A stretch of 64,000 nucleotides of DNA from Parachlamydiales bacterium (GCA_041671045.1 JBAZCF010000004.1:62001-126000); one strand, 5' to 3'; positions 7,761 through 17,705 are shown, counted from the stretch's first letter. The notes: generated from the sequence alone by a model not told the origin. Program-made: numbers and translations.

Positions 7761-9788
7761 TTATCGGTCTTTAGGAATTGATTCATTTGCTATAAAAGGG
7801 GTGATGTAATGGTTATTACCTAAAGCTGTTTTGGAGTATTGTGCAGATAACCTTTGCCATTTCAAAGCTTCATCGGCCAGACCATTTTTTGCTGCGTACT
7901 GCTGATGATATTTTGCGCTTATGGCATTGAAAAGAGCAGCATAATGTTCCATCAGAGTTTTCATGCGCTTATTTTTGTTTAGCTCCTCCCAATAACTTCT
8001 ATTCGTTAAGTCATTGCGATCAAATGCTTTGGCATAGTTTCTTTCAAGAATCAAAGTAGATTGAAGATCGGATTTAGGATCATTTTTAAGTAGGTATGCA
8101 GATAGGAGAGCATACTCTAGCGCCGCTTCCATATGCCATGGCTCACTTTCTAACTGTTTTTTTGTTTGCAGCTGGTCTAGCAGATCGAGCATGGGTAAAA
8201 ATTCATCAGGGGTGGGGTTTTTCTGTGCGGCGAGCTGTCTCCAAGCAGATGAAGCGTAGGCTAAGGCAGCTAAAGTCGCATTGAAATGATCTGTTGAGCC
8301 CATAGCGAGAGCTGCATAGGTACAGCCCTCAGCGAAATTTCCATTTTGTGTATTAAGATACGCTAGGATGGCATTCAGTTTTTCTTTTTGAAGAGGATCT
8401 TTGACAGCATGTGCGATGTTTTCTAAGCTTTCAATATCGTGAATGGAAGCATAGAGATAGATACTTTTTTCATAATCGCCCACAAGGGCATAGAGGTTAG
8501 CGGCAAGGGATGCTTTTACCCCTTCTGCAGGAGGGAGGTTGATAAGGAGAAATTGATGCGTAGGAGGCTCCAGAATTGAGTCATATATCGCATCGGCTAG
8601 TCTTTGTGCGGAGACTTTATGAGCCTCGGTCAAAGGATCATCGATAAAAGGGTAAGCCGCAAGGAATTCGTTGGCAGCAACTTCATTGAAGGCGGGGTTC
8701 TTTTTGCTGAAGGGGTCATAGACTTGGAAGAGGGCCAGCCTTAGGGATTTTAAGGAGGCTAAGTCTGCATTTGTAGTGATGGCATCTTGTGCATACTTAT
8801 GGAATGTTTTAAAGTCTTTTTGAGTCAGATATGCATTGAATGCTATCTGAAGTTGGGCTACAGCCCTTTCAGATTTTGAGGCGGACATATCTAAGATAGT
8901 GCTTAAGCGGGCGGACTCTTGGTTATACTTGAGTAGTTGAGCAAGCAGCTGTGCTTGTAATTTCAAGGCAGAGTTTTTCTCTTCATCAGAAATTGAGGTG
9001 TGGTCGTCTAAGAGGGCTTGTAGGTCGAAAAGAAGCTTCCATTGCTCCGCTTTTTTATTATCCCCTGTCAGATGTTTTAATATTTCTTGTGTGGATTGAA
9101 CGCGCCCCTTGGCCGCGATGCCTGCCAAGTGTCCGGCTTCCGGATGGATATTGGCTTCTAAAAATAATTTATGCGCTTCTTCTAAGTTGCCTATACGCAT
9201 GTTTGCGACTGCAAGGAGGAAAGCAATGCGAGGTTGGTAGGGATTGTCTTTTTGGGTATTGGCATATGCTGGAATAAGCAGCGCCAAAGCTTTTTCATTG
9301 TCATTGTATTGCAAGGCAGTGTCAGCAACGGCGTATTTAGCCCAAAGGGGTAATGCAGCTAGGGTTTTATCTTTTAAAAGGTAGCTGTAGTGCGCATTTG
9401 CGGATTTCCAATCTTTCATTTGCACAGCACATTTCAGGGCCACGGCATGCATTGCGCTAACTTGTGAAGGGGTTGCATTTGTAAAATGTTGAGGCGAATT
9501 AAAAAAGTTTTTGGCTGCCAAAGTGGATGCATCGAAATCCCCTTGAGCGCAGTAACTTAATGCGATAATGGGAATGCAGGCTGTGTATTCATCCTGCTCC
9601 ATAGAGTCTTTATTAGATAGGTAGAAACGTTCGATTGCTTTCCAGCAATGATGTTTATACCAGTGCTGCAGCTTACGTGCAGAAGCATTTTTCTCTTCAT
9701 AGGGCAAAGATAAAGGGATGTCTGCATCCGCTGCAAGGACTTTGAGCCCTGCGCTAAATAGAATTAATAAGATGAAAAAGCGATGCAT
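7761..9788 (-). CDS. Exported TPR-like helical repeat protein
   Basis: 675 residues. A signal peptide covers about 1-19 (FFILLILFSAGLKVLAA). The mature protein is made of helical pairs resembling degenerate tetratricopeptide repeats, for example around LLAVANMRIGNLEEAHKLFLEA and LYALVGDYEKSIYLYASI (each shortened here). No enzyme motif is seen. It is probably periplasmic, a scaffold or binding protein; function unknown. Two other large TPR-type proteins lie in this window (29369 and 61104) and share the style but no obvious close identity. Confidence 0.75.
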   Translation of the reverse strand: MHRFFILLILFSAGLKVLAADADIPLSLPYEEKNASARKLQHWYKHHCWKAIERFYLSNKDSMEQDEYTACIPIIALSYCAQGDFDASTLAAKNFFNSPQHFTNATPSQVSAMHAVALKCAVQMKDWKSANAHYSYLLKDKTLAALPLWAKYAVADTALQYNDNEKALALLIPAYANTQKDNPYQPRIAFLLAVANMRIGNLEEAHKLFLEANIHPEAGHLAGIAAKGRVQSTQEILKHLTGDNKKAEQWKLLFDLQALLDDHTSISDEEKNSALKLQAQLLAQLLKYNQESARLSTILDMSASKSERAVAQLQIAFNAYLTQKDFKTFHKYAQDAITTNADLASLKSLRLALFQVYDPFSKKNPAFNEVAANEFLAAYPFIDDPLTEAHKVSAQRLADAIYDSILEPPTHQFLLINLPPAEGVKASLAANLYALVGDYEKSIYLYASIHDIESLENIAHAVKDPLQKEKLNAILAYLNTQNGNFAEGCTYAALAMGSTDHFNATLAALAYASSAWRQLAAQKNPTPDEFLPMLDLLDQLQTKKQLESEPWHMEAALEYALLSAYLLKNDPKSDLQSTLILERNYAKAFDRNDLTNRSYWEELNKNKRMKTLMEHYAALFNAISAKYHQQYAAKNGLADEALKWQRLSAQYSKTALGNNHYITPFIANESIPKDR

Positions 9789-9872
9789 AAGAACCTTATT
9801 ATCTGAAAATTCTTATATATCATGAAAAGGGTTCTTTTTATAAATGCATTTTAAATAAACATTAGGGACTAC

Positions 9873-11525
9873 TCAGGCATTTTCTTTCCAAAAGGCGGGT
9901 ACTAGGATGGCAAGTAAGGTATAAAATTCTAATCTTCCTAAGATCATTAGGAAAGAAGATAGATATAGGCTGAAGTTTGACATGAAGGCATAGGATTCGG
10001 TAGGGCCTGCCATGCGGAAAGCAAATCCGACGTTGTTGACATTGGAGATTGTGGAAGAGATGGCAGTTTCAGGATCTATCCCATCAAGGATAAATAAAAA
10101 TGAAGCGACAATGCTTAGAGTGACTAAGACGACAAAAAAACCTAGGACGCTGCTTGCAGTTAAGTTGTCTACTTCATTGGAACCTATCCGGAAAATTCTT
10201 ACGTTTTGAGGACGGAACATAGATTCAACTTTATATTGAAGAATACGGAAAAGCATGTAAAGGCGGATGGTTTTTAGGCCGCCGCAAGTAGAGCCGACCA
10301 TACCGCCAAAATTCATGATAATTAAGATTAGAGATTGGGCAGAATATGGCCATTTATCAAAATTCGCAGTTGAAAAACCTGTCGTTGAGATTGCGGATAT
10401 GGTTTGGAAGAAGCCATATCTTAAGGATTCGCCCCATGAGTAAACCTGGTTGGTTGCATCTATGGATAATTCTTGAAGCGTTCCATAAATATACCAAGAA
10501 CAAAGCCCCCCGCTGACTAGCACAATAAATATGAATAAGTAGAATTCGGGGTTATTCAATTTATAAATCTTTCCCTTTACTATATAGTAGTACAACGCAA
10601 AGCTGATGCTTCCTAAAATCATAAAGATCATGACGACGATTTCGGTATTGAGGTTATCAAAACTTGCAATGCTTGCGTTCTTAGTAGACATACCGCCTGT
10701 CGCTAATGTGGCAAAGGTAATGGTAATAGCATCGAAATAGGAAAGGTTTTGGTTAGTTATCAAAAGAAAAAAGATCTGCGCAACTGTCAATGTGCAATAG
10801 ATTTTAAACAATTGTAAGGCGTTTTCTTTAATGCGCGGCGTAAAGCTGTCTTTTATGGGGCCGGGAGCCTCTGTATAGTAGAGTACTTTGCTTCCCACAC
10901 CTATGACAGGGAAAATAAGTATAAATAGCAAGATGATCCCGATACCCCCCAGCCAGTTAGTAAAACTCCTCCAAAATAGTAAGGCTTGCCCCACAGCTTC
11001 TACACCCTCAAAAAGGACTTTTCCATTGGCAGGGTCAATGATAGGTTTAACCGTGCCGTAAAATTCATATTTTACAGGAATCACACCTTCAATCACTTTA
11101 TGATAGGGGATTTCTTTTCCAGTCTGCTCGTCATATTTTTTTGGAAATAGTACACTAGAGCCGGTGGTTGTATAGCCTGAAACCATTTCAAAGTAGGCTT
11201 GAGGGAAACTATCCAAGGTATGATTGAAAAGGAATGGCAATGCTGATAAAGCAGGAACGAGTACCCAGACTAGGACGACGGTTAAAATGCTTTCCTTTAG
11301 ATATAGCCTACCCTGCACGTTCCTTCCGAAATAATGGCATATTGCTGCAATAGAGAGTGTAATAAGAATCGTAATTAAAAAAGCATAAGTGGAATGCTGC
11401 TGTGGGTGTTCTACAGGGGACAAATGGAGTTGGTAATATGCTGCCAGCATAAATGGAATCAGCAAAATAGCTGCCATGCAATACCAAAAGCGAGAAAGGA
11501 CTTTAGATATATCTTTATACAGCAT
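9873..11525 (-). CDS. trkH: Trk potassium uptake membrane subunit TrkH
   Basis: 550 residues with the TrkH/KtrB fold of repeated membrane-pore-membrane units. Pore-loop motifs are visible: SGYTTTGSS, LATGGMST, SAISTTGFST and ISNVNNVG, each supplying the filter glycine. LFWRSFTNWLGGIGII is the usual segment after pore 1, and MNFGGMVGSTCGGLKTIRL is the signature before the last unit. About 45 extra residues (PKKYDEQTGKEIPYHK and following) lie between pore loop 1 and LFWRS, where most family members have about ten. The trkA stop is 2 nt upstream, so the two subunits are co-expressed. Works with TrkA in K+ uptake at the inner membrane. Confidence 0.92.
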   Translation of the reverse strand: MLYKDISKVLSRFWYCMAAILLIPFMLAAYYQLHLSPVEHPQQHSTYAFLITILITLSIAAICHYFGRNVQGRLYLKESILTVVLVWVLVPALSALPFLFNHTLDSFPQAYFEMVSGYTTTGSSVLFPKKYDEQTGKEIPYHKVIEGVIPVKYEFYGTVKPIIDPANGKVLFEGVEAVGQALLFWRSFTNWLGGIGIILLFILIFPVIGVGSKVLYYTEAPGPIKDSFTPRIKENALQLFKIYCTLTVAQIFFLLITNQNLSYFDAITITFATLATGGMSTKNASIASFDNLNTEIVVMIFMILGSISFALYYYIVKGKIYKLNNPEFYLFIFIVLVSGGLCSWYIYGTLQELSIDATNQVYSWGESLRYGFFQTISAISTTGFSTANFDKWPYSAQSLILIIMNFGGMVGSTCGGLKTIRLYMLFRILQYKVESMFRPQNVRIFRIGSNEVDNLTASSVLGFFVVLVTLSIVASFLFILDGIDPETAISSTISNVNNVGFAFRMAGPTESYAFMSNFSLYLSSFLMILGRLEFYTLLAILVPAFWKENA

Positions 11526-11527
11526 TA

Positions 11528-12904
11528 TTAAAAGATCTTTTGTAATTCAGGGACATGTTTCGCATGGGTAATTGCAATGACAGTATCTCCGGGTGAGATA
11601 ATTCTGCTGCCATTTGCCACCATGATTCTTCCTCTATTTTGGATCATTACAATGAGGAAGTCCTGTGGGAGAAGCGGCCCTAGTTCAGATAAGGGGATGC
11701 CCGCTACTTCTGAATCTATAGGAACATTGATTTCCATTACTCTAGCTTGATTGTCGTAGAGGGAAATTAAAGATGAAATTGTTCCAGCGAAGAGTTGGGA
11801 GAGGATATGATTGGCGGCGCTGATCCGGGGAGACACGGCGTAATTAATCCCTAGGGTTGTCAATAGGGGTGTATATGAAGTGTTATTGATGACGATGAGT
11901 GCATTCGGGCAGCCAGCCTCCTGTGCAAGCAAAGCGCAGAGCAGATTGGTGTCGTCATGACGTGTACAAGCAACTAGGAGTTCCGAAGAGCCCACTTTTT
12001 CTGACCTTAAGAAATCCAAGTCGGTGGCGTCATGATGAACAATGGTGCAGTTGGGCAATGTGTCAGCTAGCATGGCACAGGTATTAAAATCTTTTTCGAT
12101 GATTTTTACATCCACAGGTCTGTATTCCAAAAGGCGGGCAAGATTGATCGCAGTCAAGGATCCGCCTACGATGACAATGGATTTAATGACTTGAGAACCG
12201 ATGCCGAAGAAATGATGGATTTCTGTAATTGTGGGGGTTTCTCCGATCAATGTCACCTCATCACGGGGAAGGATCACGTCATCTCCATGGGGAAAAATTA
12301 GGGTGAAATCTGTCTCATCGATTTGATTGTCTTCATTAGGAACAAACCGTCGAATTAAGCTTACAATTGCTCCTGCAGGGAGTGCTAGATCTTTTAGTTT
12401 AACATTGCCTTTATTCCAACGTGCCGGAATAGACAATGTGCGCAGTTGTACTGCGCCTTGGGCAAAATTTTCTACTTGTATTGACCCGGGGCTGACCATA
12501 TATTTTAGAATTTCGTGGGCTACAAGGAGTTCTGGTCCAATGAAATAATCGACGTCGAAGATACGGCCAAAGTCTAATCGCATTCTATTTAGAAAGTGGT
12601 TGTCGCGTACACGAGCTATTGTGCGCGGGTATCCTAGATGTTTTGCGATACAGCAAGCGACCATATTGACTTCATCGTCTTCAGTCAAGGCGATTAAAAG
12701 CTGAGGGGAAAGTTCTAATAAATCGTCAAGGAGTTGCCAATCTGTTCCCGAGCCATGCCGGGTTGCAACATCGAGATAACGAGTGGCTTCTTGAAGGATT
12801 TTTCCATTTTTATCTATTAGGACGATATTGTGCTCCTCTTTGGAGAGTAGTGAAGCAATATATTGTCCCACATCGCCTGCACCGACGATGACTATCGTCA
12901 TCAT
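11528..12904 (-). CDS. trkA: Trk potassium uptake regulatory subunit TrkA
   Basis: 458 residues, full length for a two-unit TrkA. The first RCK-N domain begins IVIVGAGDVGQYIAS with a GxGxxG nucleotide-binding turn and continues into a first TrkA-C region. The second RCK-N starts near residue 240 (SIVIVGGSLTAINLA), and a C-terminal TrkA-C domain follows (IPLSELGPLL, ISPGDTVIAITH). Binds NAD(H)/nucleotide on the cytoplasmic face and gates TrkH. First gene of a trkA-trkH pair. Two ATG codons are adjacent; the first is used here. Confidence 0.92.
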   Translation of the reverse strand: MMTIVIVGAGDVGQYIASLLSKEEHNIVLIDKNGKILQEATRYLDVATRHGSGTDWQLLDDLLELSPQLLIALTEDDEVNMVACCIAKHLGYPRTIARVRDNHFLNRMRLDFGRIFDVDYFIGPELLVAHEILKYMVSPGSIQVENFAQGAVQLRTLSIPARWNKGNVKLKDLALPAGAIVSLIRRFVPNEDNQIDETDFTLIFPHGDDVILPRDEVTLIGETPTITEIHHFFGIGSQVIKSIVIVGGSLTAINLARLLEYRPVDVKIIEKDFNTCAMLADTLPNCTIVHHDATDLDFLRSEKVGSSELLVACTRHDDTNLLCALLAQEAGCPNALIVINNTSYTPLLTTLGINYAVSPRISAANHILSQLFAGTISSLISLYDNQARVMEINVPIDSEVAGIPLSELGPLLPQDFLIVMIQNRGRIMVANGSRIISPGDTVIAITHAKHVPELQKIF

Positions 12905-13211
12905 AATTTAAAACCGTCAATATAGATTAATACTACAGTCTAAAAAAAATTTGAAATCATAGCAAGGTTTAGAGGGAATTCTCTTAGAGATATAAATAAT
13001 TTCTAAATGGGACATTAGAGTCGTTCTAACGTCTTTAGTGGCGCTAGATGGGTCTATACTATTAACGTTTATTCCCTTACACTGTTTTCACTGCTGAAAG
13101 TTGCAGAGAGATAAAAGCTAATTTTCTTTAGGTTATGATAATAAATTCACATATTATTAATTTGTCATTTATCGTATGTACTGCTACAATTTTGCATTTA
13201 TTTAGATAGTC
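12905..13211. other. AT-rich intergenic region between trkA and a divergent gene
   Basis: 307 bp without a supported gene. It must carry the promoters for trkA (minus) and the 819-residue gene (plus). A short TTAGA...TCTAA inverted repeat lies near 13017-13031. I see no clear consensus promoter and no RNA gene. Confidence 0.5.
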
Positions 13212-15671
13212 ATGTTTACTACGGTTGACGAAAAAAAAACCCCTGAAACAACTAACGCTCCTAATTCATCGAGCTGTAGTGTCCGCTGCCCCGAAAAAAA
13301 CTTATGGTGGGGTAGGTCAGTAGATGTTGTTCAGAAATTCGGCAAAACTTTCGGTTGCCGTATGCCCCTTTTATTGGGCTTTATTCCTACATTTACGTTG
13401 TTAGTCTCTTCAACTCAAGTGAAATACCTCGTTACCACCTCATCGTTCGGTTTTCTTTTTACCGTGGTTATTCAACACATCTGGCAGTATTTTGATAGAG
13501 CAAATAATAAGCGGATCGATCAAGAAGTAGCGTGGTGTGAACGTTATATTAATAATGCCGATGTGCCCAAAGAACCTGGACCGGAAGATGTAATCGATCT
13601 GGATAATCCAAACACAACATTTACTATTTCCTCTTATCTCAAGAATAATCGGCCATTCAAAAGAATTGAAAAGGAAGATTCTGACTCTGATATTGATAGG
13701 GATGAATTTATTAACTCGATGATCAATCTTGATCTCGATGAAGATTTTCAAAAGCATTCTCAAAATATCGACAATTTTTTCGGTGATCTTAAAGGGAAGT
13801 TGGAGCTTCAGGCATTTTTGGACAAATTTGGCGAATTGATCTGCAAAGTGCAAGATGCTAGGGAAAAGCAGCAGCTTGTTTCTGAGAAATCCTCCCAACA
13901 GGTTTTGGAAGATGCTAATTCTTGTTCACAGGCTTTTAAAGGGATGGCCTTAGGGGCGAAAATCTGCAAAGAATTAGGGCGGCTGGGAAAAGAAGGCAAT
14001 TTAAAATTCAAGGGTGAAGAGCTATTAAAAGCACTTCATGAAAACTATTACAACGCTATATCGTTCTCTAAATTCAATATTGAAATTTTTATCATTGGGG
14101 TAGAGTATTTCTGTCTTTACACTCGCAATGAGGAAATACAAGCACTTTCCGATGATATTCTCGAACTCCAAACTCAGCTAAGTATCTTAGAAAGGGACAA
14201 GAACCTTCACAAACCTCAGTATGTTGAGGCTTGTAGAAATGCTATTGGAATGGCCATTCAAAGTATCGAAATACGCATTAAACATTTAGGGAATAAGAAT
14301 AATGCTAAGCAGAGAGAGATTACTTTTGATATTTTTGAGTCAGCATTATCGGGCTCTCAAGATCTTTTTGAATTAATCCGAGAAAGAACGAACTTTTTTT
14401 CTAACTTTCCCAAAGTTCTTAACTGGTTGATATTTTTCGATGCTGGAGTGGGGGTATTTATTTCTCTTGTCTCCTTTGTATTTAACCTCACGAAAGTATG
14501 TCTTTCAAAAATGAAATTTGAAAATGCGGGCATTGATGAAACCTATTGCAAAAAACTTTTGGAGAATTACCGTCAAAGTCTTCGAGAAAAATATTTACAG
14601 GACTTTAAGGTAGAACCGAGTGAAGAGGATCTTATCGACAATTATACTCGTTTTCTCGATTTGAAAATCAAAGTTTTGGGACAATCAAAAATAAACCGCA
14701 TTATCCATATTATTGAAAAGATAATTAAAATTTCCGACGATCTCACCACACTCACTGTTTCCGCAAAGCTGTTAATTACCCTGGTAGGGATTTCTTTAGG
14801 TGCTCCTATGACGGCTGTGCTCACGACAGCGACTACTACTGTAACGTTTTTGTCTTTAGGAAGCGGCATTTATCGGTTTACCCGTAAGCTTTACTCTCAA
14901 AGACATAGGATTGCATATGCGATCGAGATGATCCGTTTGCGCAGCCTCCGTGTTCCGCAATTCGAACGATTAGAAAAGTCCTATTCGCAATTAAACGAAA
15001 CATTAGGTGAACAAGATGCTCGTAAATCGGGTTTATTAGGCATTAATGAGGATTTGAAGGAGTTAATTACTTCGCTTCAGAGTAAAAAAATACTAACACT
15101 TCCGGCTGATAGGTACACTGCAGATACCCAATCCGCTGAATTGTCGAGTATTTTATCAAATCCTAAAATGAATATTGATATGATGTTTTCTATGACATCT
15201 AATGAAAAGATTCATTATGAAACTCTGCAGAGACAAAAACAAGAGCATCAAGAAGTCATCTATACACTAGGCACTGAAATAGACAGGTTATGTGATGCTT
15301 CACATTCGACTCGTTTGTGTTATCTTAATACGATGGATCAGGTAAAGATTGTGCGGGACAACCTTTTTGCAAGCGAGATGGCGGATGATGTGGCCACCTA
15401 TACTGCCAATGATATAGTTACGCTTAGAAATTTGTTGAATTCGGAATTGGGCTTGTTGAAAAAAGAGGATTTTGCAGCTGGTCAAAGTATGCCTGCCGCT
15501 AATTTTGCACTTAACAAAGCAATTTGGGGTGAGCGTCTGCGGGAATTAGGTCATTATACAATGAAGCCTATTACAGGCGAGTTGATTTTAAAATATGCCT
15601 TTTCAACCCAATTTCCTGTGACTAAAGCTTCAAAACAGAATTTAAAACGCTTTCATGCACATTCAAATTAA
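13212..15671 (+). CDS. Large putative membrane/coiled-coil protein, Inc-like layout
   Basis: 819 residues, not recognised. A bilobed hydrophobic stretch at about 50-95 (MPLLLGFIPTFTLLV then FGFLFTVVIQHIW) is followed by a long charged, helical region, another hydrophobic segment near 400-425 (IFFDAGVGVFISLVSFVF), and a double one near 520-560 (LLITLVGISLGAPM, TTVTFLSLGSGIY). A coiled-coil-rich C-terminus follows. A bilobed hydrophobic domain with cytosolic coiled coils is how chlamydial inclusion-membrane proteins look, but size and extra segments differ. No clear ribosome-binding site precedes the ATG. A similar layout is seen in the 1042-residue protein at 20894. Confidence 0.75.
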   Translation: MFTTVDEKKTPETTNAPNSSSCSVRCPEKNLWWGRSVDVVQKFGKTFGCRMPLLLGFIPTFTLLVSSTQVKYLVTTSSFGFLFTVVIQHIWQYFDRANNKRIDQEVAWCERYINNADVPKEPGPEDVIDLDNPNTTFTISSYLKNNRPFKRIEKEDSDSDIDRDEFINSMINLDLDEDFQKHSQNIDNFFGDLKGKLELQAFLDKFGELICKVQDAREKQQLVSEKSSQQVLEDANSCSQAFKGMALGAKICKELGRLGKEGNLKFKGEELLKALHENYYNAISFSKFNIEIFIIGVEYFCLYTRNEEIQALSDDILELQTQLSILERDKNLHKPQYVEACRNAIGMAIQSIEIRIKHLGNKNNAKQREITFDIFESALSGSQDLFELIRERTNFFSNFPKVLNWLIFFDAGVGVFISLVSFVFNLTKVCLSKMKFENAGIDETYCKKLLENYRQSLREKYLQDFKVEPSEEDLIDNYTRFLDLKIKVLGQSKINRIIHIIEKIIKISDDLTTLTVSAKLLITLVGISLGAPMTAVLTTATTTVTFLSLGSGIYRFTRKLYSQRHRIAYAIEMIRLRSLRVPQFERLEKSYSQLNETLGEQDARKSGLLGINEDLKELITSLQSKKILTLPADRYTADTQSAELSSILSNPKMNIDMMFSMTSNEKIHYETLQRQKQEHQEVIYTLGTEIDRLCDASHSTRLCYLNTMDQVKIVRDNLFASEMADDVATYTANDIVTLRNLLNSELGLLKKEDFAAGQSMPAANFALNKAIWGERLRELGHYTMKPITGELILKYAFSTQFPVTKASKQNLKRFHAHSN

Positions 15672-15774
15672 GTAATCATGGGCATGACGTGAAGGGATAT
15701 TCTCAATAAAATAACCTATACTTGAAGAATCGCTTGTGAAAAAATAGCCTTTAAGGCAGAATTTACGTTGTCTT

Positions 15775-15848
15775 GCACTGGTAGCTCAATCGGATAGAGT
15801 ACCCGGCTACGAACCGGGCGGTTAGAGGTTCGAATCCTCTCCGGTGCG
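15775..15848 (+). tRNA. tRNA-Arg (anticodon ACG)
   Basis: The 74-nt sequence folds as a cloverleaf. Acceptor GCACTGG pairs with CCGGTGC (one T-G pair), discriminator G. The anticodon stem CCCGG/CCGGG holds loop CTACGAA, giving anticodon ACG. The T-arm is AGAGG-TTCGAAT-CCTCT. CCA is not encoded. The tRNA's last base is directly followed by the ATG of the next gene. A TATACT at 15717-15722 is a possible -10. Confidence 0.95.
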
Positions 15849-16466
15849 ATGTTTATCTTTCCTTTAGTTTGTCCCCCTATAGATACCAATGCCTATGTCA
15901 TAGGCTGTAAAGTTACTAAGCATGCTGCGATCATTGATCCTGGCATGGGCTCTTTTGAATTTACGCGCACTTTTCTGGAGAAACAGGGATATACCTTGAA
16001 GATGGTGCTTTGTACCCATTCACATTGGGATCATATTGCAGAAGCAGCGCGATTTCAGGAGGAATGCGGTGTTCCCATTTATGTCCATAAAGAGGATGCG
16101 TTTAATCTTATTCATCCCGGACAGGATGGCCTTCCTTTCCCTTTTCCTATTCAAGAATGTACTCCTAATCATCTAATGAATGACGGCGATCAAATCTCAT
16201 TAGGAGAGTTAACACTTCAGGTTATACACACCCCAGGTCATTCTAGGGGAGGAGTTTGCTTTTATTTTCCTAACGAAAATGTTCTTTTTTCAGGCGATAC
16301 CTTATTTAAGGGGACTATGGGGAAAGTCTCCTTTCCAACTTCAGATCCTATGAAGATGAAGGGCTCTCTTATAAGACTATCTCAGCTGCCTAAAATTACA
16401 CGAGTTTATCCTGGGCATGGTCCGGAGACCACAATTGGCCAGGAAACCTGGATTAATAAATTATAG
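15849..16466 (+). CDS. Metallo-beta-lactamase-fold hydrolase (glyoxalase II-like)
   Basis: 205 residues. The zinc motif THSHWDH (residues 56-62: His57, His59, Asp61, His62) is intact; HTPGHSRGG supplies the next His, FSGDTLF the bridging Asp, and YPGHGPET the last His. The layout matches short hydroxyacylglutathione hydrolase-like proteins; the true substrate is unknown. The start is odd: the ATG begins immediately after the tRNA-Arg discriminator base, leaving no room for a ribosome-binding site outside the tRNA. The next in-frame Met is residue 33, inside the conserved fold, so this start is probably right. tRNA 3' processing would give a leaderless message. Confidence 0.88.
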   Translation: MFIFPLVCPPIDTNAYVIGCKVTKHAAIIDPGMGSFEFTRTFLEKQGYTLKMVLCTHSHWDHIAEAARFQEECGVPIYVHKEDAFNLIHPGQDGLPFPFPIQECTPNHLMNDGDQISLGELTLQVIHTPGHSRGGVCFYFPNENVLFSGDTLFKGTMGKVSFPTSDPMKMKGSLIRLSQLPKITRVYPGHGPETTIGQETWINKL

Positions 16467-16507
16467 ATTGTGCTATTCTCGGCCAAAAATTTCTTTAAGG
16501 AGAAATC

Positions 16508-17122
16508 ATGGCCATCTTAGTGGGTAAAAATGCACCTGACTTCCAAGCTAAAGCAGTATTGAAAAATACAATCATTGAGAATTTTACCTTATCTCAATTT
16601 AGGGGAAAATATGTTGTCTTATTCTTCTATCCCCTTGACTTCACTTTTGTCTGTCCGACGGAGCTTCATGCCTTTAATGATGCTCTACAAGATATTAAGT
16701 CCCGCAATGCGGAGCTGATAGGGTGTTCCGTAGATAGCTGTTATGCACACCAAGCCTGGCTCGATATGCCGCGCTCAAAAGGCGGAATCGAAGGCTTAGA
16801 GTACCCACTGATCTCGGATATTAACAAAACGATTACTTCAGATTATGGAGTACTGCATCCGGATGGCATAGCATATAGAGGATTATTTCTCATTGACCGC
16901 CAAGGGGTAGTACGTCATCAACTCGTAAACGATTTGCCTTTAGGCAGGTCTGTTTCGGAAGCAGTCCGTATGTTAGATGCATTGCAGGCATTTGAAAACC
17001 AAGGAGAGGTTTGTCCTGCTAATTGGCATAAGGGAGAAAAAGGGATGGTGCCTACACACGAAGGTTTAGAGAAGTATATAGCAGCAACTTTGCCTACGTC
17101 AAAAAAAGCTGCGTTAGTTTAG
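16508..17122 (+). CDS. ahpC: Typical 2-Cys peroxiredoxin (AhpC/Tsa)
   Basis: 204 residues. The peroxidatic cysteine is Cys49 in DFTFVCPTELHAF; the resolving cysteine is Cys169 in GEVCPANW. Both are present, so it is a full 2-Cys enzyme that reduces hydrogen peroxide and organic peroxides. The C-terminus after the resolving Cys is as in the AhpC/Prx1 group. AAGGAG precedes the ATG by about 6 nt. It lies 41 bp after the metallo-beta-lactamase-fold gene, same strand, so co-transcription is possible. No AhpF or thioredoxin gene lies next to it. Confidence 0.93.
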   Translation: MAILVGKNAPDFQAKAVLKNTIIENFTLSQFRGKYVVLFFYPLDFTFVCPTELHAFNDALQDIKSRNAELIGCSVDSCYAHQAWLDMPRSKGGIEGLEYPLISDINKTITSDYGVLHPDGIAYRGLFLIDRQGVVRHQLVNDLPLGRSVSEAVRMLDALQAFENQGEVCPANWHKGEKGMVPTHEGLEKYIAATLPTSKKAALV

Positions 17123-17129
17123 AAGCTAT

Positions 17130-17540
17130 TTACATGGCTTTGGCTGTGAGATAGTCGTAAAGATCCGCCTCGTTAAAAATTAAAATGCAGTGATGTTTAA
17201 TGCAGATGGGGCGGATCGCATTCATTATTGTGGAATCTCCCACGCCGGGTATGCAAACTGCTGAGGTTTGATTTGTAATGCCAGGCTGTTCAAGTAATTT
17301 AAGCCCTCTGAAGTAATCTTGATAGCTATATCCTTCTTCTTTGACGCGAAAAAACAATAGTTCAAATTCGTACATTAAAGCTTGAATTCCGTAGAAAAGC
17401 CCGCGGCTCAGGGGTGGGGGATTGCCATAAGTTTCCAATAACTGCCCTAAAGAACGACAAAAGTGGCCTTGGTAGAAGTCGCCTCTTTCAGCTTCGCCAA
17501 AGAGAATGATACGTGCATGAGGAGTATCCTGTATTGCCAT
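17130..17540 (-). CDS. Conserved-looking hypothetical protein
   Basis: 136 residues, cytoplasmic, no membrane segment. It has mixed alpha/beta character, with a hydrophobic strand at the start (ARIILFGEA) and near the end (HCILIFNEADLYDYL). I do not recognise a family. It is convergent with the peroxiredoxin gene, 7 bp apart, and divergent from the 425-residue gene across a very AT-rich 165-bp gap that should hold both promoters. Confidence 0.6.
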   Translation of the reverse strand: MAIQDTPHARIILFGEAERGDFYQGHFCRSLGQLLETYGNPPPLSRGLFYGIQALMYEFELLFFRVKEEGYSYQDYFRGLKLLEQPGITNQTSAVCIPGVGDSTIMNAIRPICIKHHCILIFNEADLYDYLTAKAM

Positions 17541-17705
17541 AGTAAAATCTCCTATAAAGAGAGTACGTTCATAATTATATTTTATAATAATAATAATTAT
17601 ATTTCAGGAAAAAGGGTGCTGAAAGAAGCATAATAATAAAATATAGTAGAAATTTATCTTTTTCTCCTAGATACTACGGTTTTTTCTTCAAAACAGTACT
17701 AAGAT

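Noticed and set aside
9789..9845. AAGAACC...GGGTTCTT inverted repeat upstream of the exported TPR-like gene
   Set aside because: The loop is about 36 nt and the T-run lies on the strand that has no gene ending there.
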